Positions 30,473 to 38,339 of a DNA stretch of 52,849 bases are shown here, piece after piece. The translations under genes and the position numbers were made by a program. Origin of the DNA: JTS-RE9 sp964649195 (GTDB lineage Bacteria; Planctomycetota; Phycisphaerae; Phycisphaerales; Phycisphaeraceae); the NCBI GenBank assembly GCA_964649195.1, contig CAZYPK010000015.1, positions 1 through 52,849 on the forward strand. The letters run 5' to 3'. Each line of letters opens with the position of its first letter. The first letter of the stretch is position 1. A model generated the notes under the pieces. The model made no database searches, was not told the DNA's origin, and worked only from the letters and a program-made list of their open reading frames with translations.

Positions 30473-32179
30473 ATGGGACTCACCAGCGCATTACAAATCG
30501 GCCGCAGCGGACTGCTCACCGCGCAGACGGCGATCGAGCTGGCCGGCAACAACCTGGCCAACGTCGCCACGCGCGGCTACAGCAGGCAGGAGCTGGTGCT
30601 GGTTCCGGCGGGCGTGAACGAGATCAGCACCGGCAACTTCATCGGCCGCGGCGTGCAACTGGAACAGATCATCCGCCGCACCGATGAGGCCCTGGCCTCC
30701 CGCATCCGCGGCGCCGTGGCCGACCAGGCCGGCTCGCTCATCCGGCAGGAAATGATCGGCCAGATCGAGGCGCTTCAGAACGAACTCACCGGCATCGATC
30801 TTTCCACCCACCTCAACGACTTCTTCAACGCCTTCGGCGACCTCACCAATCAGCCGCTCGATTCCTCGCTGCGATCGCTGGTGATCCAGCGCGGCGAAAC
30901 GCTGGTGTCGTTCGTGCAGGAACTGCGTTCGGGGCTGGCCGACCTGCGGGCGCAGCTCGACGGCCGAATCCGCAACACGACCGCCGCCACCAATGAAATG
31001 CTGACGCAGATCGAGGCGCTCAACAAGCAGATCACCCAGACCGAAGGCGGCGCGGGCGGGGCGCACGGCCTGCGCGACAAGCGGGACCAGTTGCTCGGCG
31101 AGCTGTCGAAGTATCTCGACATTTCCGTGACGGAGCAGAACTCGGGCGTCGTGGATATTTACGTCGGCTCCACGCCGATCATGCTCAACGGCAAGAGCCG
31201 GGGCATCGAGGTGGAAGCCAAATCCGTCGGCGGCGTGCTTCAGCACAACGTGATCGTTGCCGCCGATGGCACGGCGCTCAAGGCCGGCTCCGGTGAGCTG
31301 GGCGCCCTGATCGACCTTCGGGAATCGATGATCAACCGGACCATCGGCACGCTGGATGATTTTGCGGCCCAGCTCATCCACCAGGTCAACAAGGTCCACA
31401 GCAGCGGCCAGGGTTCGACAGGCTTCGGCAGCGTCACCGGCGCCACGCAGGTGCTCGATGCGACGGTGGCGCTCAACGATTCGAGTTCGGGCATTCCCTT
31501 CCCGCCGCAGCATGGCAGCTTCCAGGTGCATGTCACGCAGAAATCGACCGGGCAACGGGTGACGACGACGATCCACGTCGATCTGGACGGGATCAACCCG
31601 GCGGCGGACACCACCCTGGCCAGCCTGACCGCGGACCTCGACGCGGTGGGCAACATCAGCGCCCTCATCACCCCGGCGGGCAGGCTGCAATTGAATGTGG
31701 ATTCCTCCGATTTCGAGATCACCTTCAGCGACGATTCGAGCGGCGCACTGGCTTCGCTGGGGGTCAACACGTTCTTCACCGGGTCCAACTCCTTTGATGT
31801 CGCCGTGAATCCGCTGCTCAAGGCCAACGTCGGCCACCTCGCGGCGGGGCAGGGCAACATCCCCGGCGACAACCGCAATGCGATCGCCCTGACGGGCCTT
31901 CGGGAAGCCCGCTTTGACGATCTGGGCGGCCTGAGCCTGACGGACATGTGGAGCAGGCACGTCGAGGGCATCGGCATCGAGCTGGACCAGGCCAACCGGC
32001 GGGTCGAGGCCAACAGCGTGGTACGCGATTCGCTGCAAGCCCAGCAGCAGAGCATCAGCGGCGTGAACGCGGATGAAGAGGCGATCAACCTGCTCTCGTT
32101 CCAGCGGGTGTTCCAGGCCAGCGCCAAGTTCCTCACCATCATCGATGAAATGTTTGACGTGATCCTCAGCACGCTTTGA
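30473..32179 (+). CDS. flgK: Flagellar hook-associated protein FlgK
   Basis: A 568-residue first hook-filament junction protein. The N-terminus has MGLTSALQIGRSGLLTAQTA, then IELAGNNLANVATRGYSRQE, then LVLVPAGV. The FlgK helical core follows with GIDLSTHLNDFFNAFGDLTN, LRDKRDQLLGELSKYLDISV and GELGALIDLRESMINRTIGT. The C-terminus (SGVNADEEAINLLSFQRVFQ, ASAKFLTIIDEMFDVILSTL) is strongly conserved. A central variable domain lies at about 330-470. The ATG at 30473 is fixed by homology, although no ribosome-binding site is visible and the upstream sequence is a repeat array. It is followed by flgL after 33 bp. Confidence 0.92.
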   Translation: MGLTSALQIGRSGLLTAQTAIELAGNNLANVATRGYSRQELVLVPAGVNEISTGNFIGRGVQLEQIIRRTDEALASRIRGAVADQAGSLIRQEMIGQIEALQNELTGIDLSTHLNDFFNAFGDLTNQPLDSSLRSLVIQRGETLVSFVQELRSGLADLRAQLDGRIRNTTAATNEMLTQIEALNKQITQTEGGAGGAHGLRDKRDQLLGELSKYLDISVTEQNSGVVDIYVGSTPIMLNGKSRGIEVEAKSVGGVLQHNVIVAADGTALKAGSGELGALIDLRESMINRTIGTLDDFAAQLIHQVNKVHSSGQGSTGFGSVTGATQVLDATVALNDSSSGIPFPPQHGSFQVHVTQKSTGQRVTTTIHVDLDGINPAADTTLASLTADLDAVGNISALITPAGRLQLNVDSSDFEITFSDDSSGALASLGVNTFFTGSNSFDVAVNPLLKANVGHLAAGQGNIPGDNRNAIALTGLREARFDDLGGLSLTDMWSRHVEGIGIELDQANRRVEANSVVRDSLQAQQQSISGVNADEEAINLLSFQRVFQASAKFLTIIDEMFDVILSTL

Positions 32180-32212
32180 AGACGCCCCGCCATCGGATGA
32201 CGACCCGACACG

Positions 32213-34180
32213 ATGACACGCATCTCGACCAACCTGACGCGCACGACTTCGATGCAGATCTCCGATCAATTGCTCGGCGCGCTGCGCAAGACGCAAAGCG
32301 GGCTGTCCAAGGCGGAGCGGCAGATCGCCACCGGCCGCGCGGTGGAGAAGCCTTCCGACGCCCCCGAACGGATCGCCGCCATCCTGCTGCTGGGTTCGCG
32401 GCTCGAAGCCCGCGCCCAGCAGGAGAAGAACGTCACGCAAGGCGCCACGGTGCTCAACAACGTCGATTCCGCGCTGGCGGACATCACCGACATCCTGCTC
32501 GAAGCCAAGACCATCGCCTCGAGCCAGATCGGCATCGGCTCCGATGAGACCACGCGACGCAACCAGGCCGCCATCATCGACGCCCAGATTCAGGCGATGA
32601 TGGACATCGCCAATCGGCAGCATCAGGACATCTCGCTCTTCGGCGGGGCTTCGTCGCTGGGTCGGAACACGGATGTGTTTCAGCCGTTTCTGGGCGGCGT
32701 CCGCTACGTCGGGGCGACCTCCAACATGCAAGGCGACTTTGGCCTGGGCGCCTCGCTGGACTTCAACAGCAACGGCGCCGAGGCGTTGGGGGCTCTCTCC
32801 ACCCGCGTGATCAGCCAGGCGGATCTCGATCCGCAGCCCACGGCCAACACGCTGCTGCGCGATCTGAACGGCGCGCTGGATCAAGGCATCCGCAAAGGCA
32901 CGCTCGGCGTCACCGTCAACGGATTGACGCTCTTTGTCGATCTCGCCAGCGCCGACACCGTGGGCGACATCGTCACCCGCATCAACGACGCCATCTCGAC
33001 CCTCGACCCCGCCGCCGGCTCGCTGGCCATCGGCGGTTCCGGTTTTGCGCTGACCGCCAACGCGGGTCACACCATCACCCTCGCGGACACCGGCACCGGC
33101 AAGGTGGCCGCCGACCTGGGCATCGCTTTCGGCGCGACCGGCGCAACCATCGCCGGCGGCGACCTGGATCCGAAGCTCACCGAGCGATCCTCCATTGCCG
33201 CCCTGGGCGCCTCGATTGACTTCGCGTCCGGCCTGCTGATCACCAACGGGTCGCAGTCCAAGGTGGCCGACTTCAGCGGCGCCGCGACGATTCAGGACAT
33301 GATGAACATCGTCGCGGACCTTCGCATCGGCGTGCGGTTGCAGATCAATGATGCGGGCACCGCGATGAACCTGGTCAGCGAAGTCAGCGGCATCGACCTT
33401 TCCGTCGGCGAGAACGGCGGCGCCACGGCGCAGAGCCTGGGCCTGCGGTCGTTCGCCATCGAAACGCAACTGAGCGAATTCCGCTTCAAGAAAGGCATCG
33501 AGCCGGTGCTGGGGGAAGACGATTTCGCCATCCAACTGCATAGCGGCGCAACTTTCAACGTGAACCTCGACGGCGCGGCCACCGTCAGCGATGTGCTGGC
33601 CGCCATCAGCGCCTCGGCGACGGCGGCGGGACTGACGATCGGCCAGCCCGGCGACGCGGGCACGGATCTGAACATCGGCCTGGCAACGGTGGGCAACGGC
33701 TTCACCTTCGAAGACGGCACCGCGGGGGCCAGCGACTTCCGCGTGCTGCAACTGGGCACGAGCCTGGTGGCGACGCAGCTTGGCATCTATGAGAACGCCG
33801 GCGCAGGCAACACCATCGCCGGCGGCGATGCGGCCAAGGTGAGAACCGATTCCATCTTCACTCATCTGATCGCCTTGCGGGATTCTTTGCTCAGCAACGA
33901 CTCGGCTGGCATCACGGTTGCTGGAGAGGGATTGGAAGGCAGCATCAACCATGTGGCGCAGGCCCGCGCCGGGGTGGGTGTGAAGTCCAGACGACTCGAA
34001 CAACAGACGCAAAGGCTCCAGGACATGCAGATCGCCGAGAAAAACGCGTTAAGTCAATTGCAGGATGCGGACCTGACGCAGGTCATCACGCAACTGGCGC
34101 AGTTGCAGCAGCAGCTTCAGGCGAGCCTGCAATCGGGTCTTTCGAGCATGCAGAACACACTTTTGGATTTCTTGCGCTAG
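32213..34180 (+). CDS. flgL: Flagellar hook-associated protein FlgL, unusually long
   Basis: The second junction protein, flagellin-like at both ends. N-terminus: MTRISTNLTRTTSMQISDQL, then LSKAERQIATGRAVEKPSDA. C-terminus: NHVAQARAGVGVKSRRLEQQ, then AEKNALSQLQDADLTQVITQ, LAQLQQQLQ. At 655 residues it is about twice the usual FlgL length (about 300-320). The extra 350 residues (about 200-540) are beta-rich and contain several flagellin hook IN-type motifs, such as GVTVNGLTLFVDLASADTVG, DIVTRINDAI and TVSDVLAAISASATAAGLTI. These likely fold as surface-exposed domains on the junction. No frameshift or fusion junction is evident. Confidence 0.88.
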   Translation: MTRISTNLTRTTSMQISDQLLGALRKTQSGLSKAERQIATGRAVEKPSDAPERIAAILLLGSRLEARAQQEKNVTQGATVLNNVDSALADITDILLEAKTIASSQIGIGSDETTRRNQAAIIDAQIQAMMDIANRQHQDISLFGGASSLGRNTDVFQPFLGGVRYVGATSNMQGDFGLGASLDFNSNGAEALGALSTRVISQADLDPQPTANTLLRDLNGALDQGIRKGTLGVTVNGLTLFVDLASADTVGDIVTRINDAISTLDPAAGSLAIGGSGFALTANAGHTITLADTGTGKVAADLGIAFGATGATIAGGDLDPKLTERSSIAALGASIDFASGLLITNGSQSKVADFSGAATIQDMMNIVADLRIGVRLQINDAGTAMNLVSEVSGIDLSVGENGGATAQSLGLRSFAIETQLSEFRFKKGIEPVLGEDDFAIQLHSGATFNVNLDGAATVSDVLAAISASATAAGLTIGQPGDAGTDLNIGLATVGNGFTFEDGTAGASDFRVLQLGTSLVATQLGIYENAGAGNTIAGGDAAKVRTDSIFTHLIALRDSLLSNDSAGITVAGEGLEGSINHVAQARAGVGVKSRRLEQQTQRLQDMQIAEKNALSQLQDADLTQVITQLAQLQQQLQASLQSGLSSMQNTLLDFLR

Positions 34181-34315
34181 TCGCGCAACGTTTGCGCCGC
34201 ACTCATGCCAACGGCCGGCATGAACAGGCGGATGGACAGGGCAGGATGCCGGCGACGCGAATTGTCTCGCGTCGCATGAGGCTTGCGGATGATTGGCCGA
34301 TCTGAGGAACATGGG

Positions 34316-34762
34316 ATGTTGCTCACAACGTCACGGTTTGGAACCATCGAAGTGGATGAAAACAGGATCATCACCTTCCCCAAGGGCTTGCTTGGGTTTC
34401 CGCGCTACAAGCAGTTCGTGCTGATCGAGCCCAACGATGAAGGCTGCTTCTGGTGGCTGCAATCGACGGAGACGCCCGACCTGGCCTTCGTGGTCACGGA
34501 CCCGAGCCTGTTCGTCTCCAGCTACCGGGTGCCGCTCAAGTCGGACCAGATGCAGGAGCTGAACATGGGTTCGCTGGAGGAGGCGCAGGTGTTCGTGATC
34601 GTGAACAAGCGCGACCAGGTGCTCACGGGCAACCTGCAAGGGCCGCTGGTGATCCACGTCGCCAGCCGGACGGGTTCGCAGCTCGTGCTTTCGGACAAGC
34701 GGTTCACGACGCGGGTGCCCCTGGTGGAGCTGCCGCGCCCGGTGACGGCGATGTCGGCTTGA
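34316..34762 (+). CDS. fliW: Flagellar assembly factor FliW
   Basis: A 148-residue protein: MLLTTSRFGTIEVDENRIIT, then FPKGLLGFPRYKQFVLIEPN, WWLQSTETPDLAFVVTDPSL and LTGNLQGPLVIHVASRTGSQ. All are typical FliW. In Bacillus and Campylobacter, FliW binds CsrA and flagellin, releasing or restraining CsrA repression of flagellin translation. Here fliW, csrA and flagellin lie in that order within 2.6 kb, supporting the same circuit. GAGGA precedes the ATG by about 8 bases; the upstream in-frame TTG start is not needed. An inverted repeat array separates it from csrA. Confidence 0.92.
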   Translation: MLLTTSRFGTIEVDENRIITFPKGLLGFPRYKQFVLIEPNDEGCFWWLQSTETPDLAFVVTDPSLFVSSYRVPLKSDQMQELNMGSLEEAQVFVIVNKRDQVLTGNLQGPLVIHVASRTGSQLVLSDKRFTTRVPLVELPRPVTAMSA

Positions 34763-34766
34763 GAAA

Positions 34767-34892
34767 AACAAGACATCAGGAAAGCATGAAAGCAGGAAAT
34801 GAAGGCAGAGAGACGGCGCGAGGCGCACGGCGGATGGCAGTGACATGAATTTGAATTTCATGCTTTCCTGCTTTCCTGATTTCGTGCTTTTC
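34767..34892. repeat. Inverted TTTCCTGC word array between fliW and csrA
   Basis: ACATCAGGAAAGCATGAAAG and CAGGAAATGAAGG (34772-34804) face TTTCATGCTTTCCTGCTTTC and CTGATTTCGTGCTTTT (34856-34891). It may act as a terminator-like or RNA-processing hairpin between the two regulators; there is no direct evidence for either. Confidence 0.85.
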
Positions 34893-34957
34893 CGCCACCC
34901 CCGACGCACGGATGCGCCGGGATGCACAGACGGACCATCGAAGGAAGGAGCCTTCGT

Positions 34958-35230
34958 ATGCTGGTGCTATCAAGACACCGCGATGAAACGATCATGATCG
35001 GTGATGACATCGAAATCACCATCGTGGACATCAAGGGCGACAAGGTTCGAGTCGGGATCAACGCGCCGCGCGACATCCAGGTTCACCGCAAGGAAGTGTA
35101 TGAATCGATCAAGCGGGAAAACACGGATGCGGCCCGGGTGCAGCTCACCGATTTGAACGGCGCGGACCAGAACGTGCGACCGTTGCGAAGGCCGGGGCCG
35201 ACGCAGATCAACGGCGTGCGGAAAATATAG
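34958..35230 (+). CDS. csrA: Carbon storage regulator CsrA (RsmA)
   Basis: A 90-residue RNA-binding translational regulator. MLVLSRHRDETIMIGDDIEI, then TIVDIKGDKVRVGINAPRDI, then QVHRKEVYESIKREN is the complete CsrA fold, including the beta-1 and beta-5 surfaces (LVLSR and the VHRKEV Arg) that contact GGA motifs. A tail of about 27 residues (after about residue 63) is beyond the usual 60-70 residues and rich in Arg/Pro/Gln. AAGGAAGGAG lies 7 bases before the ATG at 34958. Position between fliW and flagellin points to control of flagellin mRNA. Confidence 0.95.
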   Translation: MLVLSRHRDETIMIGDDIEITIVDIKGDKVRVGINAPRDIQVHRKEVYESIKRENTDAARVQLTDLNGADQNVRPLRRPGPTQINGVRKI

Positions 35231-35289
35231 GAACGGATTGATTCAACGTATGGCAAGGCTCGAAAGACCGCATCGGTCGTGAACAAAGA

Positions 35290-35385
35290 GCCCGGGCCAA
35301 GGACCCTCGATCAGGCGGCCGCCAAAGGAGTGCAGCGGCGCCGGTCGGGATCGAACATGACCAAGACAATCAAGGAGGATTGTCA
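35290..35385 (+). promoter_or_regulatory. Flagellin leader with several GGA motifs, likely CsrA target
   Basis: The leader of the flagellin gene has GGA triplets at 35301 (CCAAGGACCC), 35327 (AAAGGAG), 35348 and in the strong ribosome-binding site AAGGAGG at 35372-35378, 7 bases before the ATG. CsrA binds A(N)GGA motifs, ideally one covering the ribosome-binding site plus another upstream, so this leader has the layout of a CsrA-repressed mRNA. The transcription start was not identified; the CsrA role is inference from the motifs and from the adjacent fliW-csrA pair. Confidence 0.5.
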
Positions 35386-36846
35386 ATGTCCCGCATCAAC
35401 ACCAACGTTTCCTCCCTGATCGCACAAAACAACCTGGCCAAGACCAATCGTGATCTCTCCACGAGTCTTCAGCGCCTGAGCACCGGCCTGCGCATCAACC
35501 GCGGCGCCGATGACCCGGCGGGCCTGATCGTCTCCGAAAGGTTGCGCAGTGAGATCAAGGGCGTCGGCCAGGCGATCGACAACTCCGAGCGCGCCGTCAA
35601 CGTCATTGCGACGGCCGAGGCGGCGCTTCAGGAAATCTCGACCCTGCTCACCGAGACCAAGGCCCTGATCGTCCAGGCCGCCAACACCGGCGCCTTCAGC
35701 AAGGAGGAGATCGAAGCCAACCAGCTTCAGATCGACTCCGCCATCGACTCGATCACCCGCATCAGCGGCACGACCAGCTTCGCCGGCCTCAAGCTGCTCA
35801 ACGGCTCGCTCGACTACCTGACCAGCGGCGTCAACAGCAGCCAGATTCAGGACCTGAAAATCTTCGGCGCCAACTTCGGCACCAACTCGACGATCCCCGT
35901 GACCGTCGAAGTCCTCAACAGCGCCGAGACCGCCAGCCTGTTCATCAGCGGCAACACCACCGGCTCCACCGGGGCGCTGCTCTCGAGCGTCACCCTCGAA
36001 GTCCAAGGCGCCAAGGGCGTCCAGGTCTTCAGCTTCATCAGCGGCACCGCCCTCTCGGCCGTCGCCTTTGCCGTCAATCAGGTCAGCGATTCGACCGGCG
36101 TCACGGCTTCGCTCGTCTGCGCCACCAATCAGACATCGGGCCTCGTCCTCAACTCCGGCGGGTTCGGCACCAAGTCGTTCGTCAGCGTTCGCAAGATGAA
36201 CGGCGGCGCCTCCTTCCAGACCTTCACCGCAAAAGGCGGCACCGCCACCAACCGCGATGTCGGCGAGGATGTCCTCGCACTGGTCAACGGCAACCTCGCG
36301 CTGGGCGACGGCCTGAAGGTCGGCCTCAACGCCCCGACGCTCAACCTCTCGCTCAACCTCACCAGCACCGCCGCCCAGCAGCTCTCCACCTACACCTTCA
36401 CCGTCACCGGCGGCGGCGCGAATTACCAGATCGGCCCCAGCGTCAACTCCGCCCAGCAGATCGGCCTGGGCATCCAGTCCGTCGCCGCCAGCCGGCTGGG
36501 CAATGAGAACAACGGCTTCCTCGAAAGCGTCAAGAGCGGCAACGCCAACAGCCTCGTCGCGGGACAGCAACGGGCAGCCTCGGAAATCATCGATCTGGCC
36601 ATCGACCAGATCGCCGTCATGCGGGGACGCCTGGGCGCCTTCGAGCGCAACACGCTTCAGACCACCATCCGCTCCAGCCAGATCAGCCTGGAAAACCTGA
36701 CCTCGGCCGAGAGCAAGATCCGCGACACCGACTTCGCCTACGAAACTTCGAGGCTCACCCGCGCCCAGATTCTGGTCCAGGCCGGCACCAGCCAGCTCGC
36801 CATCGCCAACAGCACGGCTCAAAGCGTGCTGGCCCTGTTGCAGTAA
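35386..36846 (+). CDS. Flagellin
   Basis: A 486-residue filament protein. The N-terminal D0/D1 region is MSRINTNVSSLIAQNNLAKT, then LQRLSTGLRINRGADDPAGL, then IVSERLRSEIKGVGQAIDNS. The C-terminal D1/D0 region is IDLAIDQIAVMRGRLGAFER, NTLQTTIRSSQISLENLTSA, ESKIRDTDFAYETSRLTRAQ and ILVQAGTSQLAIANSTAQSV. The middle (about 170-380) is a variable surface domain with a flagellin IN-type motif (VFSFISGTALSAVAFAVNQV). A single cysteine (about residue 247, LVCATN) lies in the variable part. A strong ribosome-binding site AAGGAGG and a downstream intrinsic terminator indicate high expression as its own unit or as the end of the operon. Confidence 0.95.
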   Translation: MSRINTNVSSLIAQNNLAKTNRDLSTSLQRLSTGLRINRGADDPAGLIVSERLRSEIKGVGQAIDNSERAVNVIATAEAALQEISTLLTETKALIVQAANTGAFSKEEIEANQLQIDSAIDSITRISGTTSFAGLKLLNGSLDYLTSGVNSSQIQDLKIFGANFGTNSTIPVTVEVLNSAETASLFISGNTTGSTGALLSSVTLEVQGAKGVQVFSFISGTALSAVAFAVNQVSDSTGVTASLVCATNQTSGLVLNSGGFGTKSFVSVRKMNGGASFQTFTAKGGTATNRDVGEDVLALVNGNLALGDGLKVGLNAPTLNLSLNLTSTAAQQLSTYTFTVTGGGANYQIGPSVNSAQQIGLGIQSVAASRLGNENNGFLESVKSGNANSLVAGQQRAASEIIDLAIDQIAVMRGRLGAFERNTLQTTIRSSQISLENLTSAESKIRDTDFAYETSRLTRAQILVQAGTSQLAIANSTAQSVLALLQ

Positions 36847-36940
36847 TGAGACGCCAAGACCGGAGAGGATCGGGAAGAGATGGCGCAGAACGCGCAAGAA
36901 CATCACTACCACATCGGATCGGCCATCGATCCGATCCCCG

Positions 36941-36971
36941 AAAACCGCCGCCGCAAGCCGGCGGTTTTTTT
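36941..36971 (+). terminator. Intrinsic terminator of the flagellin gene
   Basis: Stem AAAACCGCCG (36941-36950), eight-base loop, complementary CGGCGGTTTT (36959-36968), with a run of seven T (36965-36971). It is the clearest rho-independent terminator in the window, about 95 bp after the flagellin stop. Confidence 0.92.
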
Positions 36972-36982
36972 GTATGGCCCCG

Positions 36983-37155
36983 GAGCCGCGACGTAACACG
37001 TCGCGGACGCGCCCGACTTGAAGGGGTGGCCGGACGCACCTTTTTCTTTCAGCCTCGATCGGCGCCCGGTCGTTTTCGCATCCCATGATCCGCTGCGCGA
37101 TGGTCACTCCATTCTTGTCGCTCACGTCCGCGACGTGTTACGTCGCGGCTCTTAT
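36983..37155. repeat. Hairpin-ended element (family 1, type I), copy beside kinase gene 1
   Basis: The left hairpin at 36986-37006 and right hairpin at 37128-37148 both have stem CCGCGACGT. The interior is type I, inverted relative to the copies at 13363 and 50402. It is almost identical over its whole length to the copy at 37966-38153: only one base difference was noted (CATGATC against CGTGATC). Its right end lies about 8 bp from the stop codon of the kinase-like gene. Confidence 0.92.
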
Positions 37156-37162
37156 CCCGGGG

Positions 37163-37654
37163 CTATGTGTCGAACGCGATATTCCCCGGATTCAGATCGG
37201 TCAGATGCACGCCATACCGCTGCCGCAGCTCATCCATGATCGCCACCACCGCAGGCCAGTGATGGCCGAAGTCCTGCGACTTGCGATGCAGCCATTCGCG
37301 CATGACTTCGGGGGAGAAATCGGGAGCCACATCGATGGTCGCCTTGGCGAAGTCGAGAACGTAGGGACGCTCAACAATCTCCATCTCGATCACACAAAGC
37401 GAATCCTCAATATCGCGCAGCGCCGGCACCGCATGTCCGCGGATGAAGCGGACCGATCGCTCCTGAAATCGAAGATAGATGTCCCGTTCCGTGCAGTAGG
37501 TTCTCCAACGGTCATGCACTTTGACCGCGGTGTACCGCGATGTGTAGTAAACTGTTCCATCGACGCCGAACCCGAGCTTTCCTGGAATCTCAATGTCCCG
37601 GCTGCCGGCGTACCAGTGCGCCCGATCTTCGGCAGGTTGTTGAGGATTTACCAT
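37163..37654 (-). CDS. Small protein-kinase-like protein (copy 1)
   Basis: A 163-residue protein with the core of a protein kinase-like fold. The glycine-rich loop is LGFGVDGTVYYTS (about residues 27-39) and the VAIK-type lysine is in TAVKVH (about 45). A Glu in YCTERDIYL and a hinge-like VIEMEIVERPYVLDF follow. The catalytic loop is YGVHLTDLNPGNIAFD, with the catalytic Asp, the Asn and a DFG-like Asp. The chain stops two residues after that Asp, so the usual C-lobe beyond the catalytic loop is absent; a family 1 element begins just after the stop. I do not recognise a named family. Its start codon overlaps, on the opposite strand, the start of the 83-residue partner (shared CATG), and GGAGG for this gene lies inside the partner's first codons. 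Kinase or nucleotidyl-transfer activity is inferred only. Confidence 0.7.
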   Translation of the reverse strand: MVNPQQPAEDRAHWYAGSRDIEIPGKLGFGVDGTVYYTSRYTAVKVHDRWRTYCTERDIYLRFQERSVRFIRGHAVPALRDIEDSLCVIEMEIVERPYVLDFAKATIDVAPDFSPEVMREWLHRKSQDFGHHWPAVVAIMDELRQRYGVHLTDLNPGNIAFDT

Positions 37655-37904
37655 GTTGCAAACCTCCGCACAGAAATCTCATTCCGCCATCGTCACTTTG
37701 CTGCTTGAAGGTGAAGGATGGAGCACCCGACTCTCCCACGTGGGACCGGAAGCCGTTGTTGCGAAAACGCCCATCGAATTGCCCCCTTGCGAAGCGACGC
37801 TCGTCATCACCGTGGACGGAACCATTGAGCGAACCCGCGTTCGCCTGCCCGGCGGCATGACATCTTCCATCGAAGAAACCCCGATCCAAATCATCAAACC
37901 TTGA
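37653..37904 (+). CDS. 83-residue partner protein of the kinase-like gene (copy 1)
   Basis: A small, beta-strand-rich protein (begins MLQTSAQKSHSAIVTLLLEG; core VVAKTPIELPPCEATLVITV; end TRVRLPGGMTSSIEETPIQI). No signal peptide, membrane segment or known motif is seen. A second copy (38338-38589) shares about two thirds of its residues, including a single Cys in the PPCEAT/APCEAT segment, so it is a real, conserved protein. It is encoded head to head with the kinase-like gene; the starts overlap by 2 bases, and its ribosome-binding site GAGG (37641-37644) lies inside the kinase coding sequence. Function unknown; a cognate regulator or substrate of the kinase-like protein is the simplest idea. 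Confidence 0.7.
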   Translation: MLQTSAQKSHSAIVTLLLEGEGWSTRLSHVGPEAVVAKTPIELPPCEATLVITVDGTIERTRVRLPGGMTSSIEETPIQIIKP

Positions 37905-37962
37905 CGGGATCACTCGCCCAACCGCAGCAGGATCGGGCCTTCGAGCGTCAGGAAACTTTCCG
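37905..37962 (-). pseudogene. Fragment of the trpG/pabA 3' end
   Basis: The 38 bases at 37925-37962 are identical to 38668-38705 inside the amidotransferase gene and still encode ESFLTLEGPILL on the minus strand. The preceding GGATCACTCGCCCAACC (about 37907-37923) is also found after the second partner gene (38592-38608), but about 60 bases between the two blocks are missing here. This shows that the kinase/partner module was duplicated together with the end of the neighbouring amidotransferase gene. Confidence 0.85.
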
Positions 37963-37965
37963 ACC

Positions 37966-38153
37966 TGAGTTCGGGATAAGAGCCGCGACGTAACACGTCG
38001 CGGACGCGCCCGACTTGAAGGGGTGGCCGGACGCACCTTTTTCTTTCAGCCTCGATCGGCGCCCGGTCGTTTTCGCATCCCGTGATCCGCTGCGCGATGG
38101 TCACTCCATTCTTGTCGCTCACGTCCGCGACGTGTTACGTCGCGGCTCTTATT
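37966..38153. repeat. Hairpin-ended element (family 1, type I), copy inside kinase gene 2
   Basis: Left flank TGAGTTCGGGATAAG, left hairpin 37983-38003, right hairpin 38125-38145 (both stem CCGCGACGT), right flank GGCTCTTATTCCG. It lies between the trpG fragment and the broken second kinase gene; the kinase reading frame runs into it (YLR, then NKSRDVTRRG) and stops at 38046. Confidence 0.92.
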
Positions 38154-38339
38154 CCGAAGATAAATGTCCCGCTCCATGCAGTAGGTCCGCCAGCGATCGT
38201 GCGACTTCACCGCACTCATCCGCGTCGTTCGGTAAACCGAGCCATCGACTCCAAAGCCGAGGCGATCTATAATCTCGATGTCACGACTTCCCGCGTACCA
38301 GTGTGCCCGCTCTTCCGCAGGCTGTTGAGGATTTTCCAT
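38154..38339 (-). pseudogene. Broken protein-kinase-like gene (copy 2)
   Basis: Only the first 62 codons remain: MENPQQPAEERAHWYAGSRD, then the glycine-rich loop LGFGVDGSVYRTT, then SAVKSHDRW and MERDIYLR. They match copy 1 at about three quarters of positions. The frame then enters the family 1 element and the catalytic loop is lost. The missing 3' part is not found elsewhere in the window. The start overlaps the start of partner copy 2 exactly as in copy 1, and the ribosome-binding GAGG within the partner's first codons is kept. Confidence 0.85.

Noticed and set aside
30491..34012. Very long minus-strand open frame (1173 codons) opposite flgK and flgL, and similar frames at 2366-3712, 13761-16511 and 43349-45826
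   Set aside because: They mirror strongly conserved genes on the other strand in GC-rich DNA, are composed mainly of Arg, Gly, Asp, Ala and Val, and show no motif, signal or ribosome-binding site.
35231..35385. Sigma-54 or sigma-28 promoter before flagellin
   Set aside because: TATGGCAAGG at about 35250 lacks the GC element at the right distance, and no TAAA/GCCGATAA-like pair was found; only the translational features are reported.
36983..38153. Idea that the tandem kinase/partner duplication arose by recombination between the two flanking family 1 elements
   Set aside because: The elements are almost identical while the partner and kinase copies are clearly diverged, so the elements, or at least this version of them, are younger than the duplication.
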